Origin: Pseudomonadota bacterium
Lineage (GTDB): Bacteria; Pseudomonadota; Alphaproteobacteria; SP197
DNA length: 64,000 bases
Reading direction: 5' to 3'
Assembly (NCBI GenBank): GCA_039028155.1
Contig: JBCCIS010000003.1
Location: 107,808-171,807 of the forward strand
Shown here: piece by piece, positions 9,606 through 18,518 of the stretch
How the letters are laid out: each line of letters opens with the position of its first letter
Position numbering within the stretch: position 1 is the stretch's first letter
Made by a program: the position numbers and the translations under genes
Notes under the pieces: model-generated
The model's database searches: none
The model's input: the letters and a program-made list of their open reading frames with translations, nothing else
What the model was told of the DNA's origin: nothing

Positions 9606-10102
9606 CACACCCTCACGGTGGCGAGATAGTCGCCCAGTTGCTCCAGCCCCTTTGCCCAGTGGCCGGCATAGCCGGTCTCGTCCGCTGCCGCGCAGGCACC
9701 TGGTGTCTTGAACCGTGTCTCAACGGTCAGGCGGGTCTGATCGCCTTCCTCGGCGAAGGTCACGCGGACCTCCGCACCCGGCGGCATGCCGGCGCCGCCG
9801 GCGTTGCGGTCATCGGGCGTGCCGTCATAGACGATGCGCTCTGGCCGGACGACCTCGCGAATGGTGGCGCTGCTTAGATAATCGACTCCGTCCGGCGAGC
9901 GCACGACATGACGAAAGTTGCCGCCGGCACACAGCTCGATCGTCGTGTCACCGACCGACCAGCCGGCCGGGAACCACCAACGGCGCAGATGGGCGGGATC
10001 GGTCCAGGCCTCCCACACAAGGGTGCGCGGTGCATCCAAAAGGCGCGTCACGACGACATGGGTGTCTTCGGTATCCACGGTGCGTTCAGCGTTTGCGGCC
10101 AT
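9605..10102 (-). CDS. SRPBCC (AHSA1-like) domain protein
   Basis: 165 residues with the AHSA1-type features VVVTRLLDAPRTLVWEAWTDP, HLRRWWFPAGW, GGNFRHVVRSPDG and a C-terminal GHWAKGLEQLGDYLATV helix. It is the middle gene of the operon. It overlaps the upstream arsR gene by 17 bp and is coupled to the next SRPBCC gene by a TGATG junction. The two SRPBCC proteins are similar in architecture and probably arose by duplication. A ligand-binding role is inferred from the fold only. Confidence 0.87.
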   Translation of the reverse strand: MAANAERTVDTEDTHVVVTRLLDAPRTLVWEAWTDPAHLRRWWFPAGWSVGDTTIELCAGGNFRHVVRSPDGVDYLSSATIREVVRPERIVYDGTPDDRNAGGAGMPPGAEVRVTFAEEGDQTRLTVETRFKTPGACAAADETGYAGHWAKGLEQLGDYLATVRV

Positions 10103-10442
10103 GGTTCTTCCCCTTGGTTTTCAATTCGACCAGATAGTCCTCCAAACGATCCAGGCGGCCCTCCCAGATGGCGCGCTGTTCGGCGATCCAGGCTTCGGCG
10201 GCCGACAGGTTCTTGGCGTCCATGGCGCAGGTGCGCACGCGTCCGGTTTTTTCGGAGCGAACCAGGCCGCTCTCTTCCAGCACCTTCAGATGCTGAAGAA
10301 AGGACGGCAGCGCCATATCGAAGGGCTCGGCCAGTTGGCTTACCGCCTGGGGGCCACGGCTGAGCTGGTTCAAGACGGCGCGGCGCGTCGGATCGGCCAG
10401 CGCGTGAAAGACGGTATCGAGATCGGCTTGATAGTTAGGCAT
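10086..10442 (-). CDS. ArsR-family winged-helix transcriptional regulator
   Basis: 118 residues, typical of ArsR/SdpR-like regulators. It has the opening VFHALADPTRRAVLNQLSRGPQAVSQLA and the recognition-helix region MALPSFLQHLKVLEESGLVRSEKTGRVRT. No Cys-rich metal site is visible, so it is likely a non-metal sensor of the kind paired with SRPBCC proteins. It heads the operon and probably represses it, since inverted repeats lie immediately upstream (10443-10511). The C-terminus is Lys/Arg-rich. Confidence 0.9.
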   Translation of the reverse strand: MPNYQADLDTVFHALADPTRRAVLNQLSRGPQAVSQLAEPFDMALPSFLQHLKVLEESGLVRSEKTGRVRTCAMDAKNLSAAEAWIAEQRAIWEGRLDRLEDYLVELKTKGKNHGRKR

Positions 10443-10511
10443 TTACCTAACTTAAAGATGGCCCGGGCTTGGCACAAGAAAAAAGTTAGGTGATTTACTA
10501 ACTAAATCACC
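10443..10511. promoter_or_regulatory. Palindromic operator region of the arsR operon
   Basis: Several inverted repeats sit between arsR (leftward) and the secreted SnoaL-like gene (rightward). GGTGATTT (10489-10496) and AAATCACC (10504-10511) form a perfect 8-bp palindrome with a 7-bp spacer. ACCTAACTT (10445-10453) is the exact inverse of AAGTTAGGT (10483-10491). A further CTAACT lies at 10498-10503. This is a typical site for ArsR-family autoregulation. The protein-site link is inferred. Confidence 0.6.
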
Positions 10512-10590
10512 AGCGCCCGTGGCGCGCGGCCGTCCGGCCTCTGCTATCATCGCTGCCACCTTGGACGTCACGCCATCTGGGAGCACCATC

Positions 10591-11046
10591 ATGAACAAGC
10601 ACCTTGTCGCCGGGGCCCTGGCCCTATGCGTCACCCTGCCCGCGGTTGCCGCGCGCGCCGATGACGACGAAGACGAAATCCGCGCCGCCAGCATCCAGTT
10701 TCAGGAGAGCTTCGCCGCCGCCGACGCGGCGTCCGTGGCGTCGTACTACACCACCGATGCGGCCCTGCTGCCCGCCGGCGGGCCGCGGGTCGAGGGCCGA
10801 CAGGCCATTCAAGACTACTGGCAGGCAGCCATGGACGCCGGCATCGCCGATCTGCAGCTCAACACGCTGGAGATCGAAGACGACGACGATCTGGCCTACG
10901 AGTCCGGCACCTATTCGCTCTCCACGCCGATGGAAGACGGCACGCTTGGCACGGTCACCGGCCACTATCTGGTCGTCTGGGAAGAAGGTGACGATGACCT
11001 GTGGCGCATGCATCGCGACATCTGGAACATCGACGCCGCCCAGTAG
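10591..11046 (+). CDS. Secreted SnoaL/DUF4440-like (NTF2-fold) protein
   Basis: 151 residues from ATG 10591, with GGAG 8 bases upstream; the frame itself extends further. The first 23 residues (MNKHLVAGALALCVTLPAVAARA) are a Sec signal peptide. The mature part has the NTF2-like pattern IRAASIQFQESFAAADAASVASYYTTDAALLPAGGPRVEGRQAIQDYW and ends WRMHRDIWN, as in SgcJ/DUF4440 proteins. A periplasmic location is expected; no catalytic activity can be assigned. It is divergent from the arsR operon and may share its operator region. Confidence 0.85.
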   Translation: MNKHLVAGALALCVTLPAVAARADDDEDEIRAASIQFQESFAAADAASVASYYTTDAALLPAGGPRVEGRQAIQDYWQAAMDAGIADLQLNTLEIEDDDDLAYESGTYSLSTPMEDGTLGTVTGHYLVVWEEGDDDLWRMHRDIWNIDAAQ

Positions 11047-11174
11047 AAATCGAGGCGATGGGGCTGCTGGCGGCCTGATACGTCGCTCGCCAGGACCACA
11101 CGGCCCAACGCGGCTTGATCGGCGCACGAACCAGCGGCACGATTGCCATGCGCAGACGGGAGAGGACTGAGACA

Positions 11175-11603
11175 ATGTCACAGGCCAAGCAGATCACGCA
11201 TGACTTCGACGGACGACTTCAGAAGATCTTTCAGGAGTTTTTCTTCAACTGGTTCTTCTCCTCGAAGATGAGCGACCAGGACATCGTCGATACGTACATT
11301 GCCGACGACTTTCATGCGATCATCGACGGCGTTGAACTGAACAGGGACGACTTCGCGCAACGGGTCAGCCTGATGCGGCGCTCGGCGGTTATCGAAAGGC
11401 AGGAGTTCGTCCAAATGATGGAACAGGGCGATCGCCTGTTCAGCATGCACGTGGTCAATGGCCAGTCGCTTAAGACCGACAGCGCCTTCAAGACACGCGC
11501 CATCGCCCTCTTTGTATTCGACGGCGACAGAATCAAGGATGCCTATCTGAACAGCGCGACTGAGGGCGATCCCCGCGACGCCGATATCGCGTTCCGCCAC
11601 TAG
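11175..11603 (+). CDS. SnoaL-like (NTF2-fold) protein
   Basis: 142 residues from ATG 11175, preceded by GAGAGGA. The sequence has the helix-rich start and cone-shaped NTF2-like layout (FFFNWFFSSKMSDQDIVDTYIADDFHAIIDGVELNRDDF, then ALFVFDGDRIKDAYLN). No signal peptide is present, so it is cytoplasmic. The function is unknown. Its TAG stop forms the first bases of a palindromic repeat element. Confidence 0.75.
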   Translation: MSQAKQITHDFDGRLQKIFQEFFFNWFFSSKMSDQDIVDTYIADDFHAIIDGVELNRDDFAQRVSLMRRSAVIERQEFVQMMEQGDRLFSMHVVNGQSLKTDSAFKTRAIALFVFDGDRIKDAYLNSATEGDPRDADIAFRH

Positions 11604-11663
11604 AGCGGATCGCGACTTATCAGAGCCACTGAGTGTCTCTGATAAGTCGCGTGAATTCGCTCC
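11601..11663 (+). repeat. Palindromic repeat element, copy A
   Basis: TAGAGCGGATC at the left and GTGAATTCGCTC at the right enclose perfect 15-bp arms (11611-11625 and 11637-11651) with an 11-base loop. The leftmost TAG is the stop codon of the SnoaL-like gene. Ends match copies at 45528, 57471, 58919 and 63315, whereas the inner stems differ. It may also act as a transcription terminator, though there is no T-run. Confidence 0.75.
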
Positions 11664-11753
11664 AGAGCAACGCGCGTGCGGCATTAAGCCGCAGGACGAT
11701 GCCAATTCCCGCGCGAATGGCGTAACGTGGATGCCGGTCAGGGATCGGCAGCC

Positions 11754-13310
11754 ATGGCGGAACCAAAAGACGATCTGAGCGCGCGACGGCGGGGACGGCG
11801 AGAACGTCGCCAGGCTGGCGGCGACGCCGTGACGGCGATACCGCAACTGGCCTGGAACCAGCCGCGCCGCCCCTTTCCGGCCGTCGACCTGATTTCGGCC
11901 GACGAGCTCGAGTCGATCCATCAGGCCTCGCTCAAGGTGCTCGAAGAAATCGGCATGCAGATCTTGCTGCCCGAGGGCCGTCAGATGCTGCAAAAGGCCG
12001 GCGCCCTGGTCGACGGCGAGATGGTCCGCATCGGTCGCGACGTCGTCGAGGCCTCGATCGGCACGGCGCCGGAGGAATTCACCTGGCACGCGCGCAATCC
12101 CGACCACGCGCTTCGTATCGGCGGACCGTGGATCGTGTTCACGCCGGTTGGCGGTCCGCCCAACTGCTCCGACCTCGACAACGGGCGCAGGCCCGGCCTG
12201 CTGGCCGACGCCGAGGCTTTCCTCAAACTCAGCCAGGCCTTCAACATCATCCATATGGCCGGTCCCGGCGTCGACGCGCTGGACGTGCACCCCTCCATCC
12301 GCCATCTGAAGGTCGGCCGCGCACGCGCCATGCTGACCGACAAGGTGGGCTTCACGTCGTCGACAGGACGCCACCGGCTTTATGACGGCATCCACATGGC
12401 GCGCATCGCGCGCGGCGTTTCCGAAGACGATATCGTCGATCAGCCCTCCGTCATCACCGTCGTCAACACCAACTCGCCGCTCAAGCTCGACGGGCCGATG
12501 ACCATGGGCATCATCGAGATGGCGCGCATGGGTCAGATCTGCTGCGTGACGCCGTTCACGCTGGCCGGCGCCATGGCGCCCGTCACCATGGCGGGTGCCC
12601 TGGTCGAACAGAATGCCGAGGCTCTGGCCGGCCTGACCCTGCATCAACTGGCGCGGCCCGGCGCGCCGTTCATCTATGGCGGGTTTACATCCAACGTCGA
12701 CATGAAATCGGGCGCGCCCGCCTTCGGCACACCGGAATACATGAAGGCCTGTTTGGTCGGCGGCCAATTGGCGCGGCGCTACCGCCTGCCCTACCGCACC
12801 TCGAATACCAACGCCGCCAACGCGGTCGACGCCCAGGCGGCCTATGAAAGCGTGTTCTCGTTATGGGGCGCGATCATGGGCGGCGGCAACTTGATCGCCC
12901 ATGGCGCCGGCTGGATGGAAGGCGGTCTGGTGGCAAGCTTCGAAAAGTTCATCGTCGACATCGAACTCCTGCAGACGGTCGCGGAGTTCCTGAACCCACT
13001 CGACACCTCCGATGCCGCGCTCGGCCTCGACGCCATGCGAGAGGTCGGCCCCGGCGGCCACTTCTTCGGCGCCCAGCACACCCTGGAGCGCTACACCAGC
13101 GCCTTCTACGCCCCGCTCGTCTCCGACTGGCGCAACTTCGAACAATGGCAGGCCGCCGGCTCGCCGACCGCGGAGACGAAAGCCAACAAACTTTGGAAAC
13201 AGGTACTCGCCGAGTTTGAAGAACCGCCCATGGACCCGGCAATCCGGGACGCATTCGACGCCTTCATCGCTAAGCGCATAGAAGAAGGCGGCCAGCCAAC
13301 GGATTTCTAA
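11754..13310 (+). CDS. Trimethylamine methyltransferase (MttB) family protein, non-pyrrolysine
   Basis: 518 residues from ATG 11754 (AGGGA upstream; a GTG at 11727 has no ribosome site). The sequence is MttB-like throughout: ELESIHQASLKVLEEIGMQI, HARNPDHALRIGG, GPGVDALDVHPSIRHL, NTNSPLKLDGPM and GAGWMEGGLVASFEKFIVDIELL. The frame is uninterrupted, so the archaeal-type pyrrolysine UAG codon is absent. Non-Pyl MttB relatives demethylate quaternary amines such as glycine betaine, passing the methyl group to a corrinoid protein. No corrinoid protein gene is adjacent, so the substrate and partner are unknown. Osmolyte catabolism elsewhere in the window makes a betaine-like substrate plausible. Confidence 0.82.
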   Translation: MAEPKDDLSARRRGRRERRQAGGDAVTAIPQLAWNQPRRPFPAVDLISADELESIHQASLKVLEEIGMQILLPEGRQMLQKAGALVDGEMVRIGRDVVEASIGTAPEEFTWHARNPDHALRIGGPWIVFTPVGGPPNCSDLDNGRRPGLLADAEAFLKLSQAFNIIHMAGPGVDALDVHPSIRHLKVGRARAMLTDKVGFTSSTGRHRLYDGIHMARIARGVSEDDIVDQPSVITVVNTNSPLKLDGPMTMGIIEMARMGQICCVTPFTLAGAMAPVTMAGALVEQNAEALAGLTLHQLARPGAPFIYGGFTSNVDMKSGAPAFGTPEYMKACLVGGQLARRYRLPYRTSNTNAANAVDAQAAYESVFSLWGAIMGGGNLIAHGAGWMEGGLVASFEKFIVDIELLQTVAEFLNPLDTSDAALGLDAMREVGPGGHFFGAQHTLERYTSAFYAPLVSDWRNFEQWQAAGSPTAETKANKLWKQVLAEFEEPPMDPAIRDAFDAFIAKRIEEGGQPTDF

Positions 13311-13496
13311 GTCCCCGCACCCCGGCTCAACCCACGCAGTGCGCCGCCATCAGCACGACAATTCTACGTCCTCTGCAGAAAGAACGCGCATGGCCGGTTG
13401 AAAATCCAACCGGACAGATCATGTCTGTGTGCTGAAACTGCCGCCGGCACGCTGAACCGTCTGCTCGATCAGCGGAGCCGTCCATGGAGGGAGACG

Positions 13497-14045
13497 TTGA
13501 CACATTGGTCATGCCGGCCAGCCCGGCGCGATGAGGCATCCGTGATCGAGGCGCTGCAGGTTCGCTGTGCAACGGCGCAAGAGGGCGGGTTCTACACCAC
13601 GAACGAGATCCGATCCTATTTGCGTGAGATCGGCACGTTCGACATGGCTCTGATCGAGGACGGCACCTATTACGTCGTCGAGCTTGATGGACACGTCATT
13701 GGCTGCGGCGGATGGAGTGCGCGCACGACACCTCGCGCGGTGGACGATGCGGACATCGACGTCAGGTCCGCGACTCCCAGGATCCGAGCGATGTTTGTCG
13801 ACCCGCGTCATGCGCGCAACGGTGTCGGCCGCGCCATGATGGCCCATATCGAGCAGGCGATCCGTAACGCCGGATACGACACCGTGGTGTTGACCGCGAT
13901 GTTATCGGGTGTCGCCTTCTACCACGCACTCCGTTATCGCAAGATCGCCGACAATCCCGTCACCCTGCCTAGCGGGGTGTCCTTGTTCTCGATTGACATG
14001 TTGAAGCAGTTCGACGAACCGGGTCGCCACATCGCGGCATCCTGA
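13497..14045 (+). CDS. GNAT-family N-acetyltransferase
   Basis: 182 residues from TTG 13497, chosen because GGAGGGAG lies six bases upstream; the frame extends to 13398 but no ATG in it has a ribosome site. The acetyl-CoA-binding motif A is clear: MFVDPRHARNGVGRAMMAHIEQAIRNAGY, with R-x-x-G-x-G-R. Motif B follows (FYHALRYRKI). The protein would transfer an acetyl group to an unknown amine. It stands between the MttB gene and the convergent aldolase gene. Confidence 0.85.
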   Translation: MTHWSCRPARRDEASVIEALQVRCATAQEGGFYTTNEIRSYLREIGTFDMALIEDGTYYVVELDGHVIGCGGWSARTTPRAVDDADIDVRSATPRIRAMFVDPRHARNGVGRAMMAHIEQAIRNAGYDTVVLTAMLSGVAFYHALRYRKIADNPVTLPSGVSLFSIDMLKQFDEPGRHIAAS

Positions 14046-14073
14046 CGCACAGTTACGGTCCAAGGGTCCGTTC

Positions 14074-14811
14074 CTAGCTCACATAATCCGGCTGCTCTCG
14101 GTCGAGGATGCGTTTCAGCGCGGCGAAGTGGGCGTGCGCCCCTTCGCGTCCACTGTTCTGGCGGTTCATCTGGCTGGCCGTCTTGGCGACGATGTCCTGG
14201 GGCACGCGTTTCAGAGGCTGGCCTGTCGAGAGCGCCAAGACGAGCGTTCGGCAGGTCTGCTCGAAGTAATAGAGGTCGTCATAGGCCTCGGCGATTGTAC
14301 GGCCCGCAATCATGACGCCGTGGTTCGCCATCAGCAGGATATCGGCGTCGCCCATGACGTGGGCCAACCGGTCGCCTTCGTCGGTGTCGAAGGCGAGCCC
14401 CGTGTAGTCGTCGTCATAGGCGATGCGGCCGTAGAAACCGAGCTCGTTCTGGCTCGCCATCGGCAACCGAAAATCCTCCAGCATGGTCAGCGCCGTCGCC
14501 CACGGCATGTGGGTGTGCAGCAGGCAGCGCGCGTCAGCCCGCGCGCGATGGATCGGCGCGTGAATGCAGAACGCGGTCGCCTCGGCAACACCCTCGCCGG
14601 CGATGACGTTACGGTCGAAGTCGACCTCGATCAGGTTGGTCGCGGTCACCTCCGACCAGTGCAGACCATAGGGAATCAGCAGAAAGCGATCGTCGCTATC
14701 CGGCACCATCATGGTGAAGTGGTTGCAGATGCCCTCGTTGAAGCCCTGCTTGGCAGCCAGCCGGTAGGCGGCGGCAAGGTCGATACGAGTCTGCTGGACG
14801 TCGTCGGCCAC
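14074..14811 (-). CDS. Class II aldolase/adducin family protein
   Basis: 245 residues from GTG 14811, with GGAG six bases upstream. The open frame runs on to 15600, but that part is antiphase shadow of the transporter gene. Family features are DLAAAYRLAAKQGFNEGICNHFT, the zinc-binding HTHMPWATA, and ANHGVMIAGRTIAEAYDDLYYFEQTC containing the third His. Relatives include L-fuculose- and L-rhamnulose-phosphate aldolases and decarboxylating or dehydratase variants, so the reaction is uncertain. It follows the transporter gene on the same strand (74 bp gap), and the two may form an uptake-and-catabolism pair. Confidence 0.87.
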   Translation of the reverse strand: MADDVQQTRIDLAAAYRLAAKQGFNEGICNHFTMMVPDSDDRFLLIPYGLHWSEVTATNLIEVDFDRNVIAGEGVAEATAFCIHAPIHRARADARCLLHTHMPWATALTMLEDFRLPMASQNELGFYGRIAYDDDYTGLAFDTDEGDRLAHVMGDADILLMANHGVMIAGRTIAEAYDDLYYFEQTCRTLVLALSTGQPLKRVPQDIVAKTASQMNRQNSGREGAHAHFAALKRILDREQPDYVS

Positions 14812-14885
14812 GGTTGTCTCCGAAAGGTGTGTTTGTTGTCCGCGCCGCAACTCTAAAGCCAATCGCGGCGTCGTGGAACAGCCCG

Positions 14886-16154
14886 TCAGGGCAGCGTCTT
14901 GCCGGCCATTTCTTTGGTGAAGAGAACGGCGATCAGCGACAGGCAGGCCAGACCGATCAGGTAATAGGCCGGCGAGAAGTCGTCGTGGGTGCGGTGCACC
15001 AGATAGGCGGCGACCATCGGCATGGTGCCACCGAAGATCGCCATCGAAATGTTGGTGCCCAGCGTCAAGACGGTCGCGCGAACCCGGCGCGGCGCGGCCT
15101 CTGTCTGCGCGGCCGGGTTGGCCCCGAAGATCCAACTGAACAATAGCGCGAAGCCGACTTGCCCCAAAAACACCGGCCAGAACGCACTGTGGTGGATCAG
15201 CAGGAACAGCGGATAGGTCAGCAGGATCATGCCTAGCAAACCGGTGATCAGCATCGGCTTGCGCCCGATCCGGTCTCCCACCATGGCGAACAGCACCGGC
15301 ACCGTCGACAACAGGAAGACGCAGAAGACGTTGATGTTCGTCGCCGTGCTGACCGGCATGTGCATGATGTCGGTCAGATAGGAAATGACGTAGACGAAGA
15401 TCAGGTAGAAGCCGGAATTCACCGCGAGATAGAGGCCGCCGACCTTCACCACGTCGCGCCAATGCTCGCGCAGCGTGACGATGATGGGCAGTCCGTTGAG
15501 CGGCTCGATGTCGGCCGGTTGCGGCGGTTCCGTCAGCCCGCGGCGCAGCAGCAACGCCAGCAACGCCACGCCGCCGCCGACCAGAAATGGCACCCGCCAA
15601 GCCCAGGCTTCCAGCGTCGCCTGGTCGAACAGTTCGGTGATGATGGCGGCGACACCAGCGCCGACGAGAAACCCGGCGCTGGCGCCGGCATTGACGATGC
15701 TAGTGAAGAGGCCACGCCTGTGGGGTGGCGCGTGCTCGGCCATGAAGGTCAACGCGCCGCCGTATTCGCCGCCGACCGACAGACCCTGGATGATGCGCAG
15801 GCCGAACAGCAGCGCCGCCGCCGGCCAGCCGATCTGCGCCTCGACCGGCAGCAAACCGACCGCCATCGTCGCCAGGCCCATCATCAGGACCGATATCAGC
15901 AACATGCGCTTGCGGCCAAACTTGTCGCCGATATGGCCGAACAGGATGCCGCCGATCGGCCGGAAGACGTAGCCGGCAGCGAACGCCCCGAAGGTCGCAA
16001 TCAACGACGCGAAGGGATCGTCGCTGGGAAAAAACAGGTTGGCCAGGATCGGCGCCATATAGGCATAGGCGGCGAAATCATACCACTCCAGCACGTTGCC
16101 GGCGGCGCCACCGATGATGGTGCGCCGCAGATCGATTGATGTCGCAGCCGTCAA
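14886..16154 (-). CDS. MFS transporter, metabolite:H+ symporter (MHS) type
   Basis: 422 residues from TTG 16154, which has GGGGGG six bases upstream; the frame reaches a TTG at 16187 without a site. It has twelve membrane segments and the MHS marks: IIGGAAGNVLEWYDFAAYAYMAP at the start, FRPIGGILFGHIGDKFGRKRML between TM2 and TM3, and RIIQGLSVGGEYGGA. This subfamily takes up organic acids and osmolytes such as proline/betaine, citrate, ketoglutarate and shikimate. The substrate cannot be fixed. It probably shares a transcript with the class II aldolase. Confidence 0.9.
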   Translation of the reverse strand: MTAATSIDLRRTIIGGAAGNVLEWYDFAAYAYMAPILANLFFPSDDPFASLIATFGAFAAGYVFRPIGGILFGHIGDKFGRKRMLLISVLMMGLATMAVGLLPVEAQIGWPAAALLFGLRIIQGLSVGGEYGGALTFMAEHAPPHRRGLFTSIVNAGASAGFLVGAGVAAIITELFDQATLEAWAWRVPFLVGGGVALLALLLRRGLTEPPQPADIEPLNGLPIIVTLREHWRDVVKVGGLYLAVNSGFYLIFVYVISYLTDIMHMPVSTATNINVFCVFLLSTVPVLFAMVGDRIGRKPMLITGLLGMILLTYPLFLLIHHSAFWPVFLGQVGFALLFSWIFGANPAAQTEAAPRRVRATVLTLGTNISMAIFGGTMPMVAAYLVHRTHDDFSPAYYLIGLACLSLIAVLFTKEMAGKTLP

Positions 16155-16228
16155 CCGTTGCCCCCCAAAGAAACCGGCACGGATCAAGCGGTTACTGTGT
16201 CAACCGCCTCGTGCAAGCGCAAGCACCG

Positions 16229-17038
16229 TCACCGTTTACCGACCAGGACGTAACTGACCGGCATATTGGTTGCGCGCTGATGATAGATGTCGAACTCGAC
16301 AGCGCTGATGTTGTTGGGGTACTCGCGGAACGTCTCGATCGTAAAGCCGGCGCCCAGCATCGCCGTCATGACATCGCTCAGCGTGTGGAAAAACCAGTAG
16401 TGGGTTCCGCCCTCGCCCGTTCCGGTGCCGTCATAGACAATCGCGCCTTCGTCTTCGAAGGGCGCTGAACGGAAGTAATCGTAGGACGGCTCGAACGGTT
16501 TGTCGCACGCCGGTTCGAACATGTTCATGACCGGATGCTCTTCGTGAATGACCAGATGGCCGCCCGGCCGAAGCAACCGGGCCGGCAGATCGAAGAACGC
16601 TTCGAGGTCCGGCATCCAACCGAAGACGCCGATGGTGATGAGGGCGACATCGAAGGAGTGATCCCAGTCCGCTTCGATGGCATAGACGTCGCGCGCATTG
16701 AGCTCTATCTCCTGGCCGGCAAGGCGTGCGAGCTCGCGGCCCTGTTCCAGAAACGGTTCGGATTGGTCGAAACCGACACAACGCGCCGCGCCCATGTTCT
16801 TGACCGACAGCAACTCGCGCCCGTTGTTGCAGCAGATTTGCACGACGTCACGACCGGCAACGCCGATGTTTTCCAGGAGCGCCGTCTCGACATCGTCCAG
16901 GCATGAGTAACCGGGCTCGGCAAACCCGTCGTACAGTTCCTTACCCAGGGCGTTGTCCCGGTGGAACTGCGCCGAGTGATCCCAGGCCGCCCGGTTGGCA
17001 GTTGTATAGCGCTCGCGCTGCGCGATATCGCTGGTCAT
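16229..17038 (-). CDS. Class I SAM-dependent methyltransferase
   Basis: 269 residues. Motif I-like VVQICCNNGRELLSVKNMGA (about residues 64-83) is followed by CVGFDQSEPFLEQG, a motif II acidic residue, DVALITIGVFGWMPDL and LLRPGGHLVIHEEHP, which make up the Rossmann methyltransferase core. Two adjacent Cys replace the usual acidic/Gly start of motif I, as seen in some uncharacterised relatives. The acceptor is unknown. It lies on the same strand as, and 74 bp upstream of, the MHS transporter. Confidence 0.88.
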   Translation of the reverse strand: MTSDIAQRERYTTANRAAWDHSAQFHRDNALGKELYDGFAEPGYSCLDDVETALLENIGVAGRDVVQICCNNGRELLSVKNMGAARCVGFDQSEPFLEQGRELARLAGQEIELNARDVYAIEADWDHSFDVALITIGVFGWMPDLEAFFDLPARLLRPGGHLVIHEEHPVMNMFEPACDKPFEPSYDYFRSAPFEDEGAIVYDGTGTGEGGTHYWFFHTLSDVMTAMLGAGFTIETFREYPNNISAVEFDIYHQRATNMPVSYVLVGKR

Positions 17039-17175
17039 TATCCTCTCCCGTTTGAAGGACGCCGGTCATTAGCCAAATCCGGACGCCGCAAAAGCATCTT
17101 TGGCGTCGTGCCTGTTGTGTTTTGGGAACGTTTGCCGCAAGAAACATCAAACGCCGATCACGCAGGTCGCGAACC

Positions 17176-18465
17176 GTGGACCCATCGCTCGACAGCTTAC
17201 ACAGACTCATCCTGCGTCGCAGTCTTGGCGCGATGCCCGGTTACATCGGGAACTTCATTACCGCCTCACTGATGGCCATCGTGTTTGCGCGCTGGATGGG
17301 TATCCAGGATCTCGGCGCCTTCGCGTTTGCATTTCATGTCGTGCGTATCGTGGTTCTGGTCGCGGGGATGGGATTGAACATGGGTGCCGTCCGGCTCATA
17401 CCCCGCTACATGGAACAGGGCCGTCATGCGGAGATCACCGGGTTCGTCATGGGCTCGGTGCTGGTAACGGCCGCGGCTTGCGCCATATTCGGCGCGCTCG
17501 TCTTCTTGTTCTCGTTACCCGCCATAGAGGGCACGTCGTCACAAGCTGCCCTGTGGCACGCCGATTGGCTGGCCGCGATCCTGGGCGTCGGAATCCTGCT
17601 CGCTGGCGTCATGCGTGCCCACGGGCACACATTGACCGCCGCGATTGCCCAGAAGAGTGGCCGTAACATTGCCGCCATGGTCATCGCTTTGCTCATGGTC
17701 GAAAGCGGCGGTGCGCTCGATGCGCGCGACGGGCTGGTCGCGCTCGCGCTCGCCGTTCTCCTCGCGTTGATCGGCCAGATCGCCGTCCTGATCTGGAACC
17801 GGCGTCTGCCCTTCGTCAGGCCGGTTTTTCGCCCTGGTGAGTGGTTGTCGACATCGACGCCGATGATGGTCACCGCGCTCGGCCGGCTGATTATCGCGGG
17901 CGGCGATGTCATCATCATCAGACTTCTGCTCGGCGAGGCCCAGGCCGGGCTCTATCACGCCGCCATCACGCTGGCGGTCGCCGCCAATCTTGCCGGCCTC
18001 GCGGTCTCTGCCAGTGTCGCGCCCGAACTGGCGCGTCGCGACGGACCCGGCGATGTCGCCGTGTGGCGCGCAATGTTCCGCTATGGATTGAAGCTCGCGC
18101 TTGTCTGCGACGTCATTCTGGCTGGATTGATCATCGCGTTTGGCCGAACCTTGCTTGCCTGGTTCGGATCCGACTTTGTCGAGGCCTATCCGCTGTTGAT
18201 CGTTCTGACGCTTGGCGTGCTGTTCCAAAACGTCTCTTTTTTCTGTGGTACCGCGAACAACATGACGGGCGGCGCCCGCAAGGCCCTGCCTTACATCCTT
18301 GTCATGCTCACGGTCGCGGTCTGCCTCTCCATCGCTGCGACAGCGACCTTCGGCCTGATGGGGACCGCGGTCGCCTATGCCTTCTCGCGTGCGATGGCCT
18401 CCGGCCTGCTGATCGTCCTGCTGCGCCGCCACCGCGCAAGCCAGGCGGCCGGAACCGAATCTTGA
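17176..18465 (+). CDS. Oligosaccharide flippase / polysaccharide export (MVF-like) membrane protein
   Basis: 429 residues if started at GTG 17176; a TTG at 17122 would add 18 basic residues. The protein has about twelve to fourteen hydrophobic segments. It shows the Wzx-like pattern LGAMPGYIGNFITASLMAIVFARWMGIQDLGAFAFAF, then RLIIAGGDVIIIRLLLGEAQAGLYHAA and a late FFCGTANNMTGGARKAL. Flippases of this kind move lipid-linked sugars across the inner membrane. No glycosyltransferases are adjacent, so it acts with genes elsewhere. The start is uncertain. Confidence 0.8.
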   Translation: MDPSLDSLHRLILRRSLGAMPGYIGNFITASLMAIVFARWMGIQDLGAFAFAFHVVRIVVLVAGMGLNMGAVRLIPRYMEQGRHAEITGFVMGSVLVTAAACAIFGALVFLFSLPAIEGTSSQAALWHADWLAAILGVGILLAGVMRAHGHTLTAAIAQKSGRNIAAMVIALLMVESGGALDARDGLVALALAVLLALIGQIAVLIWNRRLPFVRPVFRPGEWLSTSTPMMVTALGRLIIAGGDVIIIRLLLGEAQAGLYHAAITLAVAANLAGLAVSASVAPELARRDGPGDVAVWRAMFRYGLKLALVCDVILAGLIIAFGRTLLAWFGSDFVEAYPLLIVLTLGVLFQNVSFFCGTANNMTGGARKALPYILVMLTVAVCLSIAATATFGLMGTAVAYAFSRAMASGLLIVLLRRHRASQAAGTES

Positions 18466-18518
18466 CGGTGATGCCCCACGCCATCTTGCGCTAGTATGAC
18501 GGCCAGGAGGATGCGGCG

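Noticed and set aside
14811..15600. The N-terminal extension of the class II aldolase frame
   Set aside because: It lies over the MHS transporter in another phase and reads as noise; a GTG with a strong ribosome site at 14811 gives the normal protein.
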